From contig JAGRDY010000037.1 of the NCBI GenBank assembly GCA_020446815.1, positions 1 through 44,668 of the forward strand: a DNA stretch of 44,668 nucleotides, written 5' to 3'. The notes under the pieces are model-generated. The model was given only the letters and a program-made list of their open reading frames with translations, did no database searches and was not told the DNA's origin. This DNA is from Paracoccaceae bacterium (GTDB taxonomy: Bacteria; Pseudomonadota; Alphaproteobacteria; Rhodobacterales; Rhodobacteraceae). Numbering within the stretch: position 1 is the stretch's first letter; every line of letters starts with the position of its first letter. Positions 1 to 7,722 of this stretch are shown in pieces. The position numbers were made by a program, and so were the translations under genes.

Positions 1-331
1 GCCACGCCAGCACCACGTCGCGCGACTGGCTCAGGTAATCGCCGCGCCCATCGGTCAGCCCGATCCGGTTCTTGAAGGCAGTGTAGCTGTCGGGCAGGAA
101 GGCCTTGTTGGACACGAAGTCCTGAAACTTCACCTTGTCGAAGACCAGCGCTCCGGCCACCTCGGTGAAGAAATGATCCTTGATCGTGTCGGACTGCATC
201 AATAGTTCCAGCAGCCGCACATCCATGTTCAGCGCCGCCTCGATCACCGCGTTCTTGAGGATCGCCCCATCCGAGATAAACGCCTGTTCAGCTTGGAGAA
301 GCGCCGTCAGGTCATCGAGAAGGTTCTGCAT
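1..331 (-). CDS. Type III-like site-specific DNA methyltransferase (Mod), N-terminal part
   Basis: Open frame from an ATG at 331 running off the left edge, about 110 residues seen. It begins MQNLLDDLTALLQAEQ and contains FFTEVAGALVFDKVKFQDF and later GRGDYLSQSRDVVLAW. From memory this matches the N-terminal region of adenine-specific methyltransferases annotated as type III restriction-modification Mod subunits. These transfer a methyl group from SAM to DNA, and the catalytic motifs (DPPY, FxGxG) would lie beyond the edge. The gene is transcribed leftward, away from the polymerase-like gene, which is on the same strand and upstream, with a gap of about 124 bases. Whether a partner Res nuclease exists cannot be seen. 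An orphan methyltransferase is possible. Confidence 0.72.
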   Translation of the reverse strand, partial: MQNLLDDLTALLQAEQAFISDGAILKNAVIEAALNMDVRLLELLMQSDTIKDHFFTEVAGALVFDKVKFQDFVSNKAFLPDSYTAFKNRIGLTDGRGDYLSQSRDVVLAW

Positions 332-418
332 GGATGGTCGCCCCCGTGTTCGTCTTTTCGCCCGTTGTGCCTGACGGGGCAGGGAAAATCCAGACGTGAC
401 GAAGCGCGGGCCTTATAT

Positions 419-441
419 GCCCCAGTAATGGGAACATTGGA
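419..441 (+). repeat. Outlying degenerate copy of the CACTATWGGA repeat
   Basis: GCCCCAGTAATGGGAACATT lies in the gap upstream of the methyltransferase gene. It resembles the copy at 855-880 and, more weakly, the array at 1895-2043. With a single imperfect match this could be chance. Confidence 0.25.
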
Positions 442-455
442 TTTATATGGGCAGG

Positions 456-1787
456 TCAGCGCAGCGCATAGGAGCGAGTGACTTTGACATGGGGAACCTG
501 CCCCAGCCGTGCCTTGAAGGTATCCTTCATCACCTGCACCAGTTCCTGTTCCAGATGGGCCTGCACGATGAAGGCGTCATGGATAGGCAGGATCGCATGG
601 CCCTGCCTGACAAAGTGCAGCATGATTGCCTCAGCCAGATCGCTTTCCAGCCGTTGCAGCTTCATGCCCTTGTCGGTGCCCAGCATGGCACGGACCATCG
701 GGAAGGCGTCCAGCACCTTCGCGCGGAAGTCCTCTGCCGTCATGCCCCACTGGGCGCTATTGAAGTCGCGCGGTTCTTCCGTGGTGCCTGTCTTGGAGTT
801 GAGCAAGGCCGCAAGCGTGGCCTTGGCATGGTCGCGCAAGTCCTCGGGCGCATTCGCCCCCACTATTGGAGAATAAGGATCGTCCGGTATGGGCTGGCCT
901 GCCTCTGCCAACAGCACCGCCGGGTTGAAGCCCCGGAAGTCCGCTTCGATGGTGTGCTGTCCGTCTATCGTGATCGCGGGGCGTACATGACTTTTTACGT
1001 TCTGCCACCACCCGCCATAGAACCTGCCGCCGTGGTCGAAGTTGCCCCGGTTGAACACACGGTGCAGGCGCACCTTTCGGCCTTGGTACTCGGGTTTTCG
1101 GTCATGGATCGTAAGCGTGCGCGTTGTTGCTATGTCGGTCGCGTCCAACTTCACGTTGATCTCGTCCAACCTTGCCCGCATGGCCAAAGTCTCGGGTGTA
1201 TCGTCATATCCGCAAAGCCGGTCTTTGGCGTCCTTCAACCGGACAGTTTCCGTGCCACGCTCCACTTTGAAGTCGGCAAAATCCCATTCGTCTGCTTCCA
1301 GTTCCAGCGCGCCCGTCTTTGTCAGGGCAAACCGGCTTGTTTGACTATAACCCGGCAGATGAAAGCCACTTTTGACCTTTTCGACATAGCCAGCATTGAT
1401 TAGCCAGTCTTGCGCGGTAATGAACAGCACCGCTTTCATGTATTCGGGACGGTATCGCCTTTCACGATCCAGAGCGCCCTTGCCACGTCGCATTCCGATT
1501 GTGGTTGGCCACTCGTTGCACTTCGCCCGCATCAGGTTCGCAAGGATTGCGCTGCCGCAGTCGATAAACGCCTGTTGCCTATCGGTGCTTGGCTTTCGCT
1601 GGGGGAATGCCGCTGTCCACTCAGCGCACACGTCATCCATGAGCAAATCTATAAGGTTTTGTGCATCGGGATTTGACGCCACGAGATAAGGCTCAAAGGC
1701 CCATGAGTTATCCCCAAGCTGACTTGGTAACTTTGCCGCCAAAGCCGCAGCCTTCAAAGCAAAGGGGTGTTTTGGTTCATCGCTCAT
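456..1787 (-). CDS. Polymerase-like protein with family-A/single-subunit palm motifs
   Basis: About 443 residues from the chosen ATG at 1787 (MSDEPKHPF), preceded by a weak GAGAT box; the frame stays open to 1859 with other Met codons. No close named family is recognised. The second half carries an aromatic segment HGGRFYGGWWQNV, then TIEADFRGFNPAVLLAE, which resembles palm motif A (catalytic Asp) of family-A DNA polymerases and T7-type RNA polymerases. Near the end LPIHDAFIV resembles motif C (HD). Between them is a Lys/Arg-rich helix (RDHAKATLAALLN) where motif B would fall. It is far shorter than T7 RNA polymerase (883 residues) and has no visible exonuclease domain. It may be a replication or transcription enzyme of a mobile element, in keeping with the neighbouring methyltransferase and the repeat array upstream. 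Function is inferred from motifs only. Confidence 0.6.
   Translation of the reverse strand: MSDEPKHPFALKAAALAAKLPSQLGDNSWAFEPYLVASNPDAQNLIDLLMDDVCAEWTAAFPQRKPSTDRQQAFIDCGSAILANLMRAKCNEWPTTIGMRRGKGALDRERRYRPEYMKAVLFITAQDWLINAGYVEKVKSGFHLPGYSQTSRFALTKTGALELEADEWDFADFKVERGTETVRLKDAKDRLCGYDDTPETLAMRARLDEINVKLDATDIATTRTLTIHDRKPEYQGRKVRLHRVFNRGNFDHGGRFYGGWWQNVKSHVRPAITIDGQHTIEADFRGFNPAVLLAEAGQPIPDDPYSPIVGANAPEDLRDHAKATLAALLNSKTGTTEEPRDFNSAQWGMTAEDFRAKVLDAFPMVRAMLGTDKGMKLQRLESDLAEAIMLHFVRQGHAILPIHDAFIVQAHLEQELVQVMKDTFKARLGQVPHVKVTRSYALR
855..880 (+). repeat. Copy of the CACTATWGGA repeat inside the polymerase-like gene
   Basis: CGCCCCCACTATTGGAGAAT lies antisense within the coding region. It shares CACTATTGGA exactly with the third array copy near 1983. 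It may be functional or a chance match. Confidence 0.35.
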
Positions 1788-1894
1788 CACAACATCTCGG
1801 AACATTTTTTCGTGGCCCCATCTATGCATCCCCACGCGCTGACTTCCCCCATACCCCACCCGCGCGGGCAGGGATACGCCCCGCCTCGCAACTC

Positions 1895-2043
1895 GGCCTC
1901 ACCATAGGACAGAAGAAGCACTGGCGGGTCCGCATCCGCGCCAACTATAGAGGAAAAGAAGCGCCGCTACGTGACCCGCCCTCACTATTGGACGAATGGA
2001 CAGCCAACGCGGCATTCAGGCCTCCCATAGGAGGATAGAAAGC
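1895..2043 (+). repeat. Four-copy, about 40-bp-spaced direct repeat array, T7-promoter-like core
   Basis: Four related blocks on the + strand read CTCACCATAGGACAGAAGAA, CCAACTATAGAGGAAAAGAA, CTCACTATTGGACGAATGGA and CCTCCCATAGGAGGATAGAA. The ATWG cores start at 1904, 1947, 1987 and 2027, giving spacings of 43, 40 and 40 bases, close to four helical turns. The shared core resembles CTCACTATAGGGAGA, the start-site half of T7-class promoters. The array lies 110-260 bases upstream of the start of the polymerase-like gene and points away from it. Alternatives are iterons of a replication origin or operator sites for an unknown regulator. The repetition and spacing are seen directly; the promoter idea is inference. 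Confidence 0.6.
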
Positions 2044-2526
2044 GACCTGAGACGAAACCCGGCTGTTGACAGAAACACAACCCAGACAGCATAAGTGTGA
2101 CACGAAGTGCGACACACAACTCAACCTCGCACTCGATTGTTCAAGCCTTCCAGTGGCTTAGAAAAATGGTAGCGGGTCCGGTACCCGCCTCCATACTCCC
2201 CCTTTTTCGAAGGATTTCCTGCAATCTGGCTCGAACCGGACCGCTGAATCCATGAACAAGACCCCTGATGGTTTCTCGTGCGCCGACAAGTCCGGCCGCC
2301 TCCGCACCCCATCCGTCCCCCGCATCCCGCCCCGGCGTCTTTGTGCGCGCTCTGTCTGGCCCTCGCGCGCTCGATCGGCTATAGCGCTTCGATCTGGCCT
2401 TGAACCGCTTGTTTGCCGCCTGTTCCTTCGGTCGAACGCGAAAAACGTTTCCTGATGCTTCAACATGAAGTCGAAACGCGTTAAATACCCCCGAAAAGCC
2501 CCCCGGCGATCAGCGATGAGGCGACG
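2044..2526. other. Gene-free stretch with one strong hairpin
   Basis: About 480 bases without a convincing gene. GCGGGT-CCGGT-ACCCGC at 2172-2188 is a perfect six-base stem, followed by CTCCA and later a C/T-rich tract. The stem-loop has some resemblance to a tRNA T-arm and 3' end, so it could be an attachment-site remnant at the border of the accessory region, but no complete tRNA can be folded here. Confidence 0.3.
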
Positions 2527-3063
2527 ATGACCCGTTACGAGTACAAAGCAATCCCCGCCCCCACCCGCGGCGAAAAGGCCAGGGGCGCGAAGACCCCCGC
2601 CGACCGTTTCGCCCATGCGATGACGTCGCTGATGAACGAAATGGGGGCCGAGGGCTGGGAATATATCCGCGCCGATACCCTGCCGGCCGAAGAACGCGCG
2701 GGCTTCACCCGCAAGGTGACGGTCTATCAGAACCTGCTGACCTTCCGCCGCGCCCTGCCCCCGGCACAAGAAAAATCGGGCCCAAAGGCACAAGCTACTG
2801 AAAATTCCAATCCCGAAAGTTTCGGACCAGAAAATTCCGGACCAGAACATTCCGGCCCCCCGCACCCCGCCGCCCGTGAACCGGCCGGCATACCGATGGT
2901 GGCGCTGAAAACGCGCGAGGCCGCCCCTTCGCAAGCCGCCCCCGCCACGGCCCCGCGGATCTCGGTGCGCGACGATCAGGCCGCGCCGCGCGCTCCGACA
3001 GTCAAGCTCGGCGCCGCCGCCCGCCTTCCCGGCGCCGGCGAAAAACCTACGTCCGGCAAATAG
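2527..3063 (+). CDS. DUF4177 domain protein with low-complexity tail
   Basis: 178 residues from an ATG preceded by GAGGCGACG. Residues 1-75 form the DUF4177-type domain: MTRYEYKAIPAP at the start, then MGAEGWEYIRADTLP and a strand-like segment ending NLLTFRR. Its role is unknown. The remaining 100 residues are rich in Pro, Ala and Gly and include the short repeat FGPENSGPEHSGP, so they are probably disordered. This is a short cytoplasmic protein seen widely in Rhodobacterales, here upstream of bolA. Confidence 0.8.
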   Translation: MTRYEYKAIPAPTRGEKARGAKTPADRFAHAMTSLMNEMGAEGWEYIRADTLPAEERAGFTRKVTVYQNLLTFRRALPPAQEKSGPKAQATENSNPESFGPENSGPEHSGPPHPAAREPAGIPMVALKTREAAPSQAAPATAPRISVRDDQAAPRAPTVKLGAAARLPGAGEKPTSGK

Positions 3064-3132
3064 CGTTTCACGCTCTTGTCGAAATGATGCGCGGTGATGC
3101 GGGCACGGCCCGCCAGCGCAAGACAGCCGGGC

Positions 3133-3390
3133 TCATCCGGCAACATCCAGCGCCAGCGCATGAATGCGCCCGACCAGATCGTCGCCCAAAGCGGCATGAA
3201 CCGCGCGGTGCCGTTCCATCCGGCTCATCTCCTTGAAAGCCGCCGCACGGATCAACACCTTGAAATGGCTTTCGCCCCCCTCACGGTGCCCGGCATGACC
3301 GCGATGGCTTTCGCTATTGTCGACGATTTCCAGCCTGGAAGGCTCGAACGCCGCCTCCAGCCGTGATCGAATTTCCGCTGCAATACGCAT
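3133..3390 (-). CDS. bolA: BolA family protein
   Basis: 85 residues from the ATG at 3390 (MRIAAEIRSRLEAAF). The class II KH-like BolA fold is indicated by FEPSRLEIVDNSESH, then GGESHFKVLI and the helix MSRMERHRAVHAAL, with the late DLVGRIHALAL helix. BolA proteins pair with monothiol glutaredoxins in iron-sulfur handling and affect morphology and stress responses. The conserved His residues that can ligate a shared cluster are present. The gene is divergent from the J-domain gene, and the pair is commonly adjacent in Rhodobacterales. An upstream in-frame TTG at 3420 is a less likely start. Confidence 0.9.
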   Translation of the reverse strand: MRIAAEIRSRLEAAFEPSRLEIVDNSESHRGHAGHREGGESHFKVLIRAAAFKEMSRMERHRAVHAALGDDLVGRIHALALDVAG

Positions 3391-3473
3391 TTTTGACAAA
3401 ACCCCTTTTATGCCCGGCAAAATACCCTAGACTTGGGCGCCCGAGTCGGAAAGACAACCACATCGAGGAACCC

Positions 3474-4103
3474 ATGACAAGAAGCGACCCTTTTGGTTTC
3501 GACATCTCCGCCGCTTCCGACAAGAAGAAGCGCACCAAGGGCAGGCGCGGCATGTCGGGTGCGTTCGAGACCTCGACCCGGCAATGCGATTCCGTCGGCT
3601 GCACCGAAACCGGCCAGTACCGCGCGCCGAAATCGCCCGATCATCTGGATGAATTCTTCTGGTTTTGCCGCGACCATATCCGCGAATACAACCTGAAATG
3701 GAACTTCTTTCAGGGTCAGACCGAAACCGAATTTCAGGAATTCCTCGACAAGGACCGGGTCTGGGGGCGCCAGACCCGGCCGTTCGGCAAGCTGGGCGAG
3801 GAAGATCGCGCCTGGCAGCGGCTCGGCGTCGAAGATCCGATGGAAATCCTTGGCACCAATGCCACGCGCAATCCCGGCCGCGCGGCGACCGGCCGGCGCC
3901 TGCCGCCCACCGAACGCAAGGCGCTCGATATCCTCGAGGCGCGCGACAACTGGACCCGCCCCGAGATCCGCAAGCAGTACAAATCGCTGGTCAAGGATCT
4001 GCACCCCGACATGAACGGCGGCAACCGCGATGACGAGGAACGCCTGCAAGAGGTGGTCTGGGCCTGGGACCAGATCAAGGAAAGCCGCAATTTCCGCGAC
4101 TGA
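3474..4103 (+). CDS. J-domain (DnaJ-like) protein
   Basis: 209 residues from the ATG at 3474, with GAGGAA upstream. The J-domain is C-terminal (about residues 148-205) and contains the diagnostic HPD at 177-179, so it should stimulate an Hsp70 (DnaK) ATPase. The N-terminal 140 residues carry Cys at 38, 43 and 65 in a motif beginning RQCDSVGCTETG and look like a small metal-binding or client-recognition region. There is no G/F or classic zinc-finger segment, so this is a class C-type co-chaperone. It is convergent with msrB, with only 12 bases between stops. Confidence 0.9.
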   Translation: MTRSDPFGFDISAASDKKKRTKGRRGMSGAFETSTRQCDSVGCTETGQYRAPKSPDHLDEFFWFCRDHIREYNLKWNFFQGQTETEFQEFLDKDRVWGRQTRPFGKLGEEDRAWQRLGVEDPMEILGTNATRNPGRAATGRRLPPTERKALDILEARDNWTRPEIRKQYKSLVKDLHPDMNGGNRDDEERLQEVVWAWDQIKESRNFRD

Positions 4104-4115
4104 TTGCGGGCCGCC

Positions 4116-4595
4116 TCAGGCCGGCCTGAACACCATCGCCAGCCCGTTCATGCAGTACCGCTTGCCCGTCGGCTTCGGCCCGTCATTGAACACATGGCCC
4201 AGATGGCCGCCGCAGCGGCGGCAATGCACTTCGGTGCGTTTGCCGAAAATGCCCCAGTCGGCCTTGGTGGCCACCGCATTCGGCAGCGGCTCGTAGAACG
4301 ACGGCCAGCCGGTGCCGCTATCGTATTTCGCCTTTGACGAATAAAGCGCCAGATCGCAGCCCGCACAATGGAAGGTGCCTTCGCGATGCTCCTTGTCGAG
4401 CGGGCTCGAACCGGCCGGCTCGGTATTTTCTTCGCGCAAGACGCCGTATTGCGCCGGGGTCAGGATGGCGCGCCATTCGGCTTCGGTCTTTTCGATCTCG
4501 AACCCGGTGGCGGCCGCGGACGGCCCCGCGCCCCCTGCCAGGACCATGGCGATCCCAGTGCTGCTCAGTGCGATGAAATTCCTGCGGGTGGTCAT
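4116..4595 (-). CDS. msrB: Peptide-methionine (R)-S-oxide reductase, Tat-exported
   Basis: 159 residues with AAGGAGG upstream. It begins MTTRRNFIALSSTGIAMVLAG, a twin-arginine signal with likely cleavage near residue 29, so the enzyme acts in the periplasm. The SelR domain fills the rest. Zinc ligands are CAGC (77, 80) and CRRC (125, 128), the substrate pocket has GTGWPSF, and the catalytic Cys is C148 in KRYCMNGLAM. The usual cytosolic form has RYCINS; the CMNG version is, from memory, typical of exported MsrB. It repairs methionine-R-sulfoxide in oxidised envelope proteins. The electron donor is not visible here. Confidence 0.93.
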   Translation of the reverse strand: MTTRRNFIALSSTGIAMVLAGGAGPSAAATGFEIEKTEAEWRAILTPAQYGVLREENTEPAGSSPLDKEHREGTFHCAGCDLALYSSKAKYDSGTGWPSFYEPLPNAVATKADWGIFGKRTEVHCRRCGGHLGHVFNDGPKPTGKRYCMNGLAMVFRPA

Positions 4596-4827
4596 GGAAT
4601 GCCTCCTTTTATTCGGTGTCCGTACCTTCAGCTACGCCAAACATGCCCGAAAGTTGCCGTAACACGGGTAAATTCCCCAGGCGCCTGCTTCACAGTTGCG
4701 CGAACGGTCTGAAACGTGGAAATCGCCGTAAAACGCCCACGCATGCCCGTGCCGGCCCTTGCACCCATGGGCGATATGATCCATCAAAGCCCCATCGGCG
4801 CGCCCTGGGCAAGGGCGCCATCAGGAT

Positions 4828-5814
4828 ATGGCGGAGCGAATGTTGGATCAGATAGCGAAACCCACCGAAGAAATCTCTGTACGCGAGGTGTTCGGCATTG
4901 ATACCGAAATGAAAGTAAAGGGTTTTGCCGAACGCACCGACCGCGTGCCGGTCGTCGATCCGACCTACAAGTTCGACCCCGACACCACGCTGGCGATTCT
5001 CGCGGGCTTTGCCTATAACCGCCGGGTGATGATCCAGGGCTATCACGGCACCGGCAAGTCCACCCATATCGAACAGGTGGCCGCCGCGCTCAACTGGCCT
5101 TGTGTGCGTGTCAATCTCGACAGCCACATCAGCCGCATCGACCTGATCGGCAAGGACGCGATCAAGCTGCGCGACGGCAAGCAGGTGACCGAATTCCACG
5201 AAGGCATCCTGCCCTGGGCGCTCAGGAACCCCGTCGCCATCGTCTTCGACGAATACGACGCGGGCCGCGCCGACGTGATGTTCGTCATCCAGCGGGTGCT
5301 GGAACATGACGGCAAGCTGACGCTGCTCGATCAGAATGAGATCATCACCCCGCATCCCTCGTTCCGGCTTTTTGCCACATCGAACACCGTGGGGCTGGGC
5401 GATACCACCGGGCTTTACCACGGTGTCCAGCAAATCAACCAGGCGCAGATGGACCGCTGGAGCCTCGTGGCGACGCTGAACTATCTGTCGCACGACGCCG
5501 AAACCGCCATCGTGCTGGCCAAGAACCCGCATTACAACAGCGAGAAGGGCCGCAAGACGATCAGCCAGATGGTCACCGTCGCCGATCTGACGCGCACCGC
5601 CTTCATGAACGGCGATCTGTCGACGGTAATGAGCCCGCGCACGGTGATCAACTGGGCCCAGAACGCCGAGATTTTCCGCAATATCGGCTACGGCTTCCGG
5701 GTGACCTTCCTCAACAAATGCGACGAGCTGGAGCGGCAGACGGTGGCCGAATTCTACCAGCGCTGTTTTGACGAGGAACTGCCGGAAAGCGCTGCGAGCC
5801 AGAGTATAAGGTGA
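4828..5814 (+). CDS. cobS: Cobaltochelatase subunit CobS
   Basis: 328 residues, full family length. It is an AAA+ ATPase with Walker [10 protein letters not shown] (about residues 72-80) and Walker [11 protein letters not shown], plus the sensor segment [13 protein letters not shown]. With CobT it forms the ATP-hydrolysing ring that works with CobN to insert cobalt into hydrogenobyrinic acid a,c-diamide in aerobic cobalamin synthesis. The start MAERMLDQ has AGGATATGG upstream. cobT follows after 36 bases, so the two are likely one operon. CobN is not in the window. Confidence 0.96.
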   Translation: MAERMLDQIAKPTEEISVREVFGIDTEMKVKGFAERTDRVPVVDPTYKFDPDTTLAILAGFAYNRRVMIQGYHGTGKSTHIEQVAAALNWPCVRVNLDSHISRIDLIGKDAIKLRDGKQVTEFHEGILPWALRNPVAIVFDEYDAGRADVMFVIQRVLEHDGKLTLLDQNEIITPHPSFRLFATSNTVGLGDTTGLYHGVQQINQAQMDRWSLVATLNYLSHDAETAIVLAKNPHYNSEKGRKTISQMVTVADLTRTAFMNGDLSTVMSPRTVINWAQNAEIFRNIGYGFRVTFLNKCDELERQTVAEFYQRCFDEELPESAASQSIR

Positions 5815-5850
5815 TGGCGGACCAGCCTCGCAGGGAATGAACCGGGAAAG

Positions 5851-7722
5851 ATGACCAAATCCACCGACAACCCCGCCGAACCGTTCAAGAAGGCGCTGGC
5901 CGAGGCCACCAAGACGATGGCCGACGATCCCGAACTGACGGTCTCCTATTCCGTCGATCCGCCGGGTGTCACCGCCGAAACCATGCGCCTGCCGCAGGTC
6001 AGCCGCCGGATGACCCGCGAAGAGGTGCTGATCGCGCGCGGCACGGCGGATGCCTTCGCGCTGCGCCACCGCTACCATGACATCCGCGTCGCCAACAAAT
6101 ACGCCCCCACCGGCCAGATGGCCCGCGACCTTTACGAGGCGATGGAAACCGCGCGCTGCGAGGCGGTGGGCGCGCGCGACATGCCCGGCACGCTCGGCAA
6201 TATCGATGCCAAGATCGGCGCCGAGGCCGAACGCAAGGGCTACGGCCAGATCCGCGCCGCCAGCGATGCCCCGCTCGCCCAGGCGGCGGGCTATCTCGTG
6301 CGTCACCTCGCCACCGGCCGGCCGATGCCCGGCGGGGCGGCCAACGTGATGGAACTCTGGCGGCCCTTCATCGAGCAACAGGCCGGCGGCACGCTCGAAA
6401 ACCTCGACGAGGCGCTGGCCGATCAGGCCGCGTTTGCCCGCTTCGCCCGCCAGATCATCCGGGATCTGGGTTACGGCGACCAGTTGGGCGACGACCCGGA
6501 CATGGAGGACGAGTCCGAAGGCGAGGAGGACGCCACCGAGGAAGACCAGGACAACCCCGACAGCCAGGAGGGCGACGACGAATCCGAGCAATCGGACGGC
6601 TCCCCCGAACAGTCCCAGGACGACCAGGACGACGCCAGCCAGGCCCAGGCCAGCATGGATGAAATGGCCGACACGGAAGAGGGGGACGAGGCCGAGCTGC
6701 CCGAAGGCGAGGCCCCGCTCGACCCTCCGCCATCTGCCCCCCATTCCGACGCAGATCCCAACTATGCCGTCTATACCACTGATTTCGATGAGGAAATCAA
6801 AGCCGAGGATCTTGCCGATCCGGCCGAACTGGAACGCCTGCGCGCCTATCTCGACCAACAGCTCGACCCGTTGAAAGGCGCCGTCGGCCGTCTGGCCAAC
6901 AAGCTTCAGCGCCGCCTTCAGGCCCAGCAGAACCGCTCCTGGGAATTCGACCTCGAAGAAGGCACGCTCGATGCGGGCCGGCTGGCGCGGATCGTCGCCA
7001 ACCCGACGACGCCGCTCAGTTTCAAGATCGAGAAGGACACCGAATTCCGCGATACCTGCGTGACGCTGCTGATCGACAATTCCGGCTCCATGCGCGGCCG
7101 ACCGATTTCCATCGCCGCGATCTGCGCCGACGTGCTGGCGCGCACGCTCGAACGCTGCCAGGTGAAGGTCGAGATTCTCGGCTTCACCACCCGCGCCTGG
7201 AAGGGCGGGCAGGCCCGCGAACGCTGGCTGACCGAGGGGCGGCCCCAGCAGCCCGGGCGCCTGAACGACCTGCGCCACATCATCTACAAATCCGCCGACG
7301 CGCCCTGGCGGCGGGCGCGCGCCAATCTCGGGCTGATGATGAAAGAGGGGCTTTTGAAGGAAAACATCGACGGCGAGGCGCTGGAATGGGCGCACCGGCG
7401 CATGGTCGTGCGGCCGGAGGCGCGCAAGATCCTCATGGTGATTTCGGACGGTGCGCCGGTCGACGATTCGACACTGTCGGTCAACCCCGCGAACTATCTC
7501 GAAAAACACCTGCGCGACGTGATCGCCATGGTCGAACGGCGCCGCACCGTCGAACTCATCGCCATCGGCATCGGCCATGACGTGACGCGCTATTACGGGC
7601 GCGCCGTGACGATCACCGATGTCGAACAGCTTGCGGGTGCGATGACCGAACAGCTTGCCGGGCTTTTCGATGCCAACCCCCGCGCCCGCGCACGGCTCAT
7701 GGGGATCAGGCGGGCAAGCTGA
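5851..7722 (+). CDS. cobT: Cobaltochelatase subunit CobT
   Basis: 623 residues, normal for the family. The order is an N-terminal helical region, a strongly acidic Asp/Glu/Gln/Ser stretch (about residues 210-300, beginning near [13 protein letters not shown]), and a C-terminal von Willebrand A domain. The domain has the MIDAS motif [11 protein letters not shown] near residue 407 and later [13 protein letters not shown]. CobT binds CobS and couples its ATPase to cobalt insertion by CobN. The stop TGA shares one base with the next ATG, so the aminopeptidase gene is probably translationally coupled. Confidence 0.96.
   Translation: MTKSTDNPAEPFKKALAEATKTMADDPELTVSYSVDPPGVTAETMRLPQVSRRMTREEVLIARGTADAFALRHRYHDIRVANKYAPTGQMARDLYEAMETARCEAVGARDMPGTLGNIDAKIGAEAERKGYGQIRAASDAPLAQAAGYLVRHLATGRPMPGGAANVMELWRPFIEQQAGGTLENLDEALADQAAFARFARQIIRDLGYGDQLGDDPDMEDESEGEEDATEEDQDNPDSQEGDDESEQSDGSPEQSQDDQDDASQAQASMDEMADTEEGDEAELPEGEAPLDPPPSAPHSDADPNYAVYTTDFDEEIKAEDLADPAELERLRAYLDQQLDPLKGAVGRLANKLQRRLQAQQNRSWEFDLEEGTLDAGRLARIVANPTTPLSFKIEKDTEFRDTCVTLLIDNSGSMRGRPISIAAICADVLARTLERCQVKVEILGFTTRAWKGGQARERWLTEGRPQQPGRLNDLRHIIYKSADAPWRRARANLGLMMKEGLLKENIDGEALEWAHRRMVVRPEARKILMVISDGAPVDDSTLSVNPANYLEKHLRDVIAMVERRRTVELIAIGIGHDVTRYYGRAVTITDVEQLAGAMTEQLAGLFDANPRARARLMGIRRAS

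Noticed and set aside
2160-2250. A complete tRNA or tmRNA
   Set aside because: Only a T-arm-like hairpin is present; no D-arm, anticodon arm or tag sequence could be found on either strand.
4690-7578. A 962-codon open frame on the minus strand across cobS and cobT
   Set aside because: It is the antisense shadow of two well-supported genes in high-GC DNA and is rich in Asp/His/Arg/Gly patterns typical of shadows.
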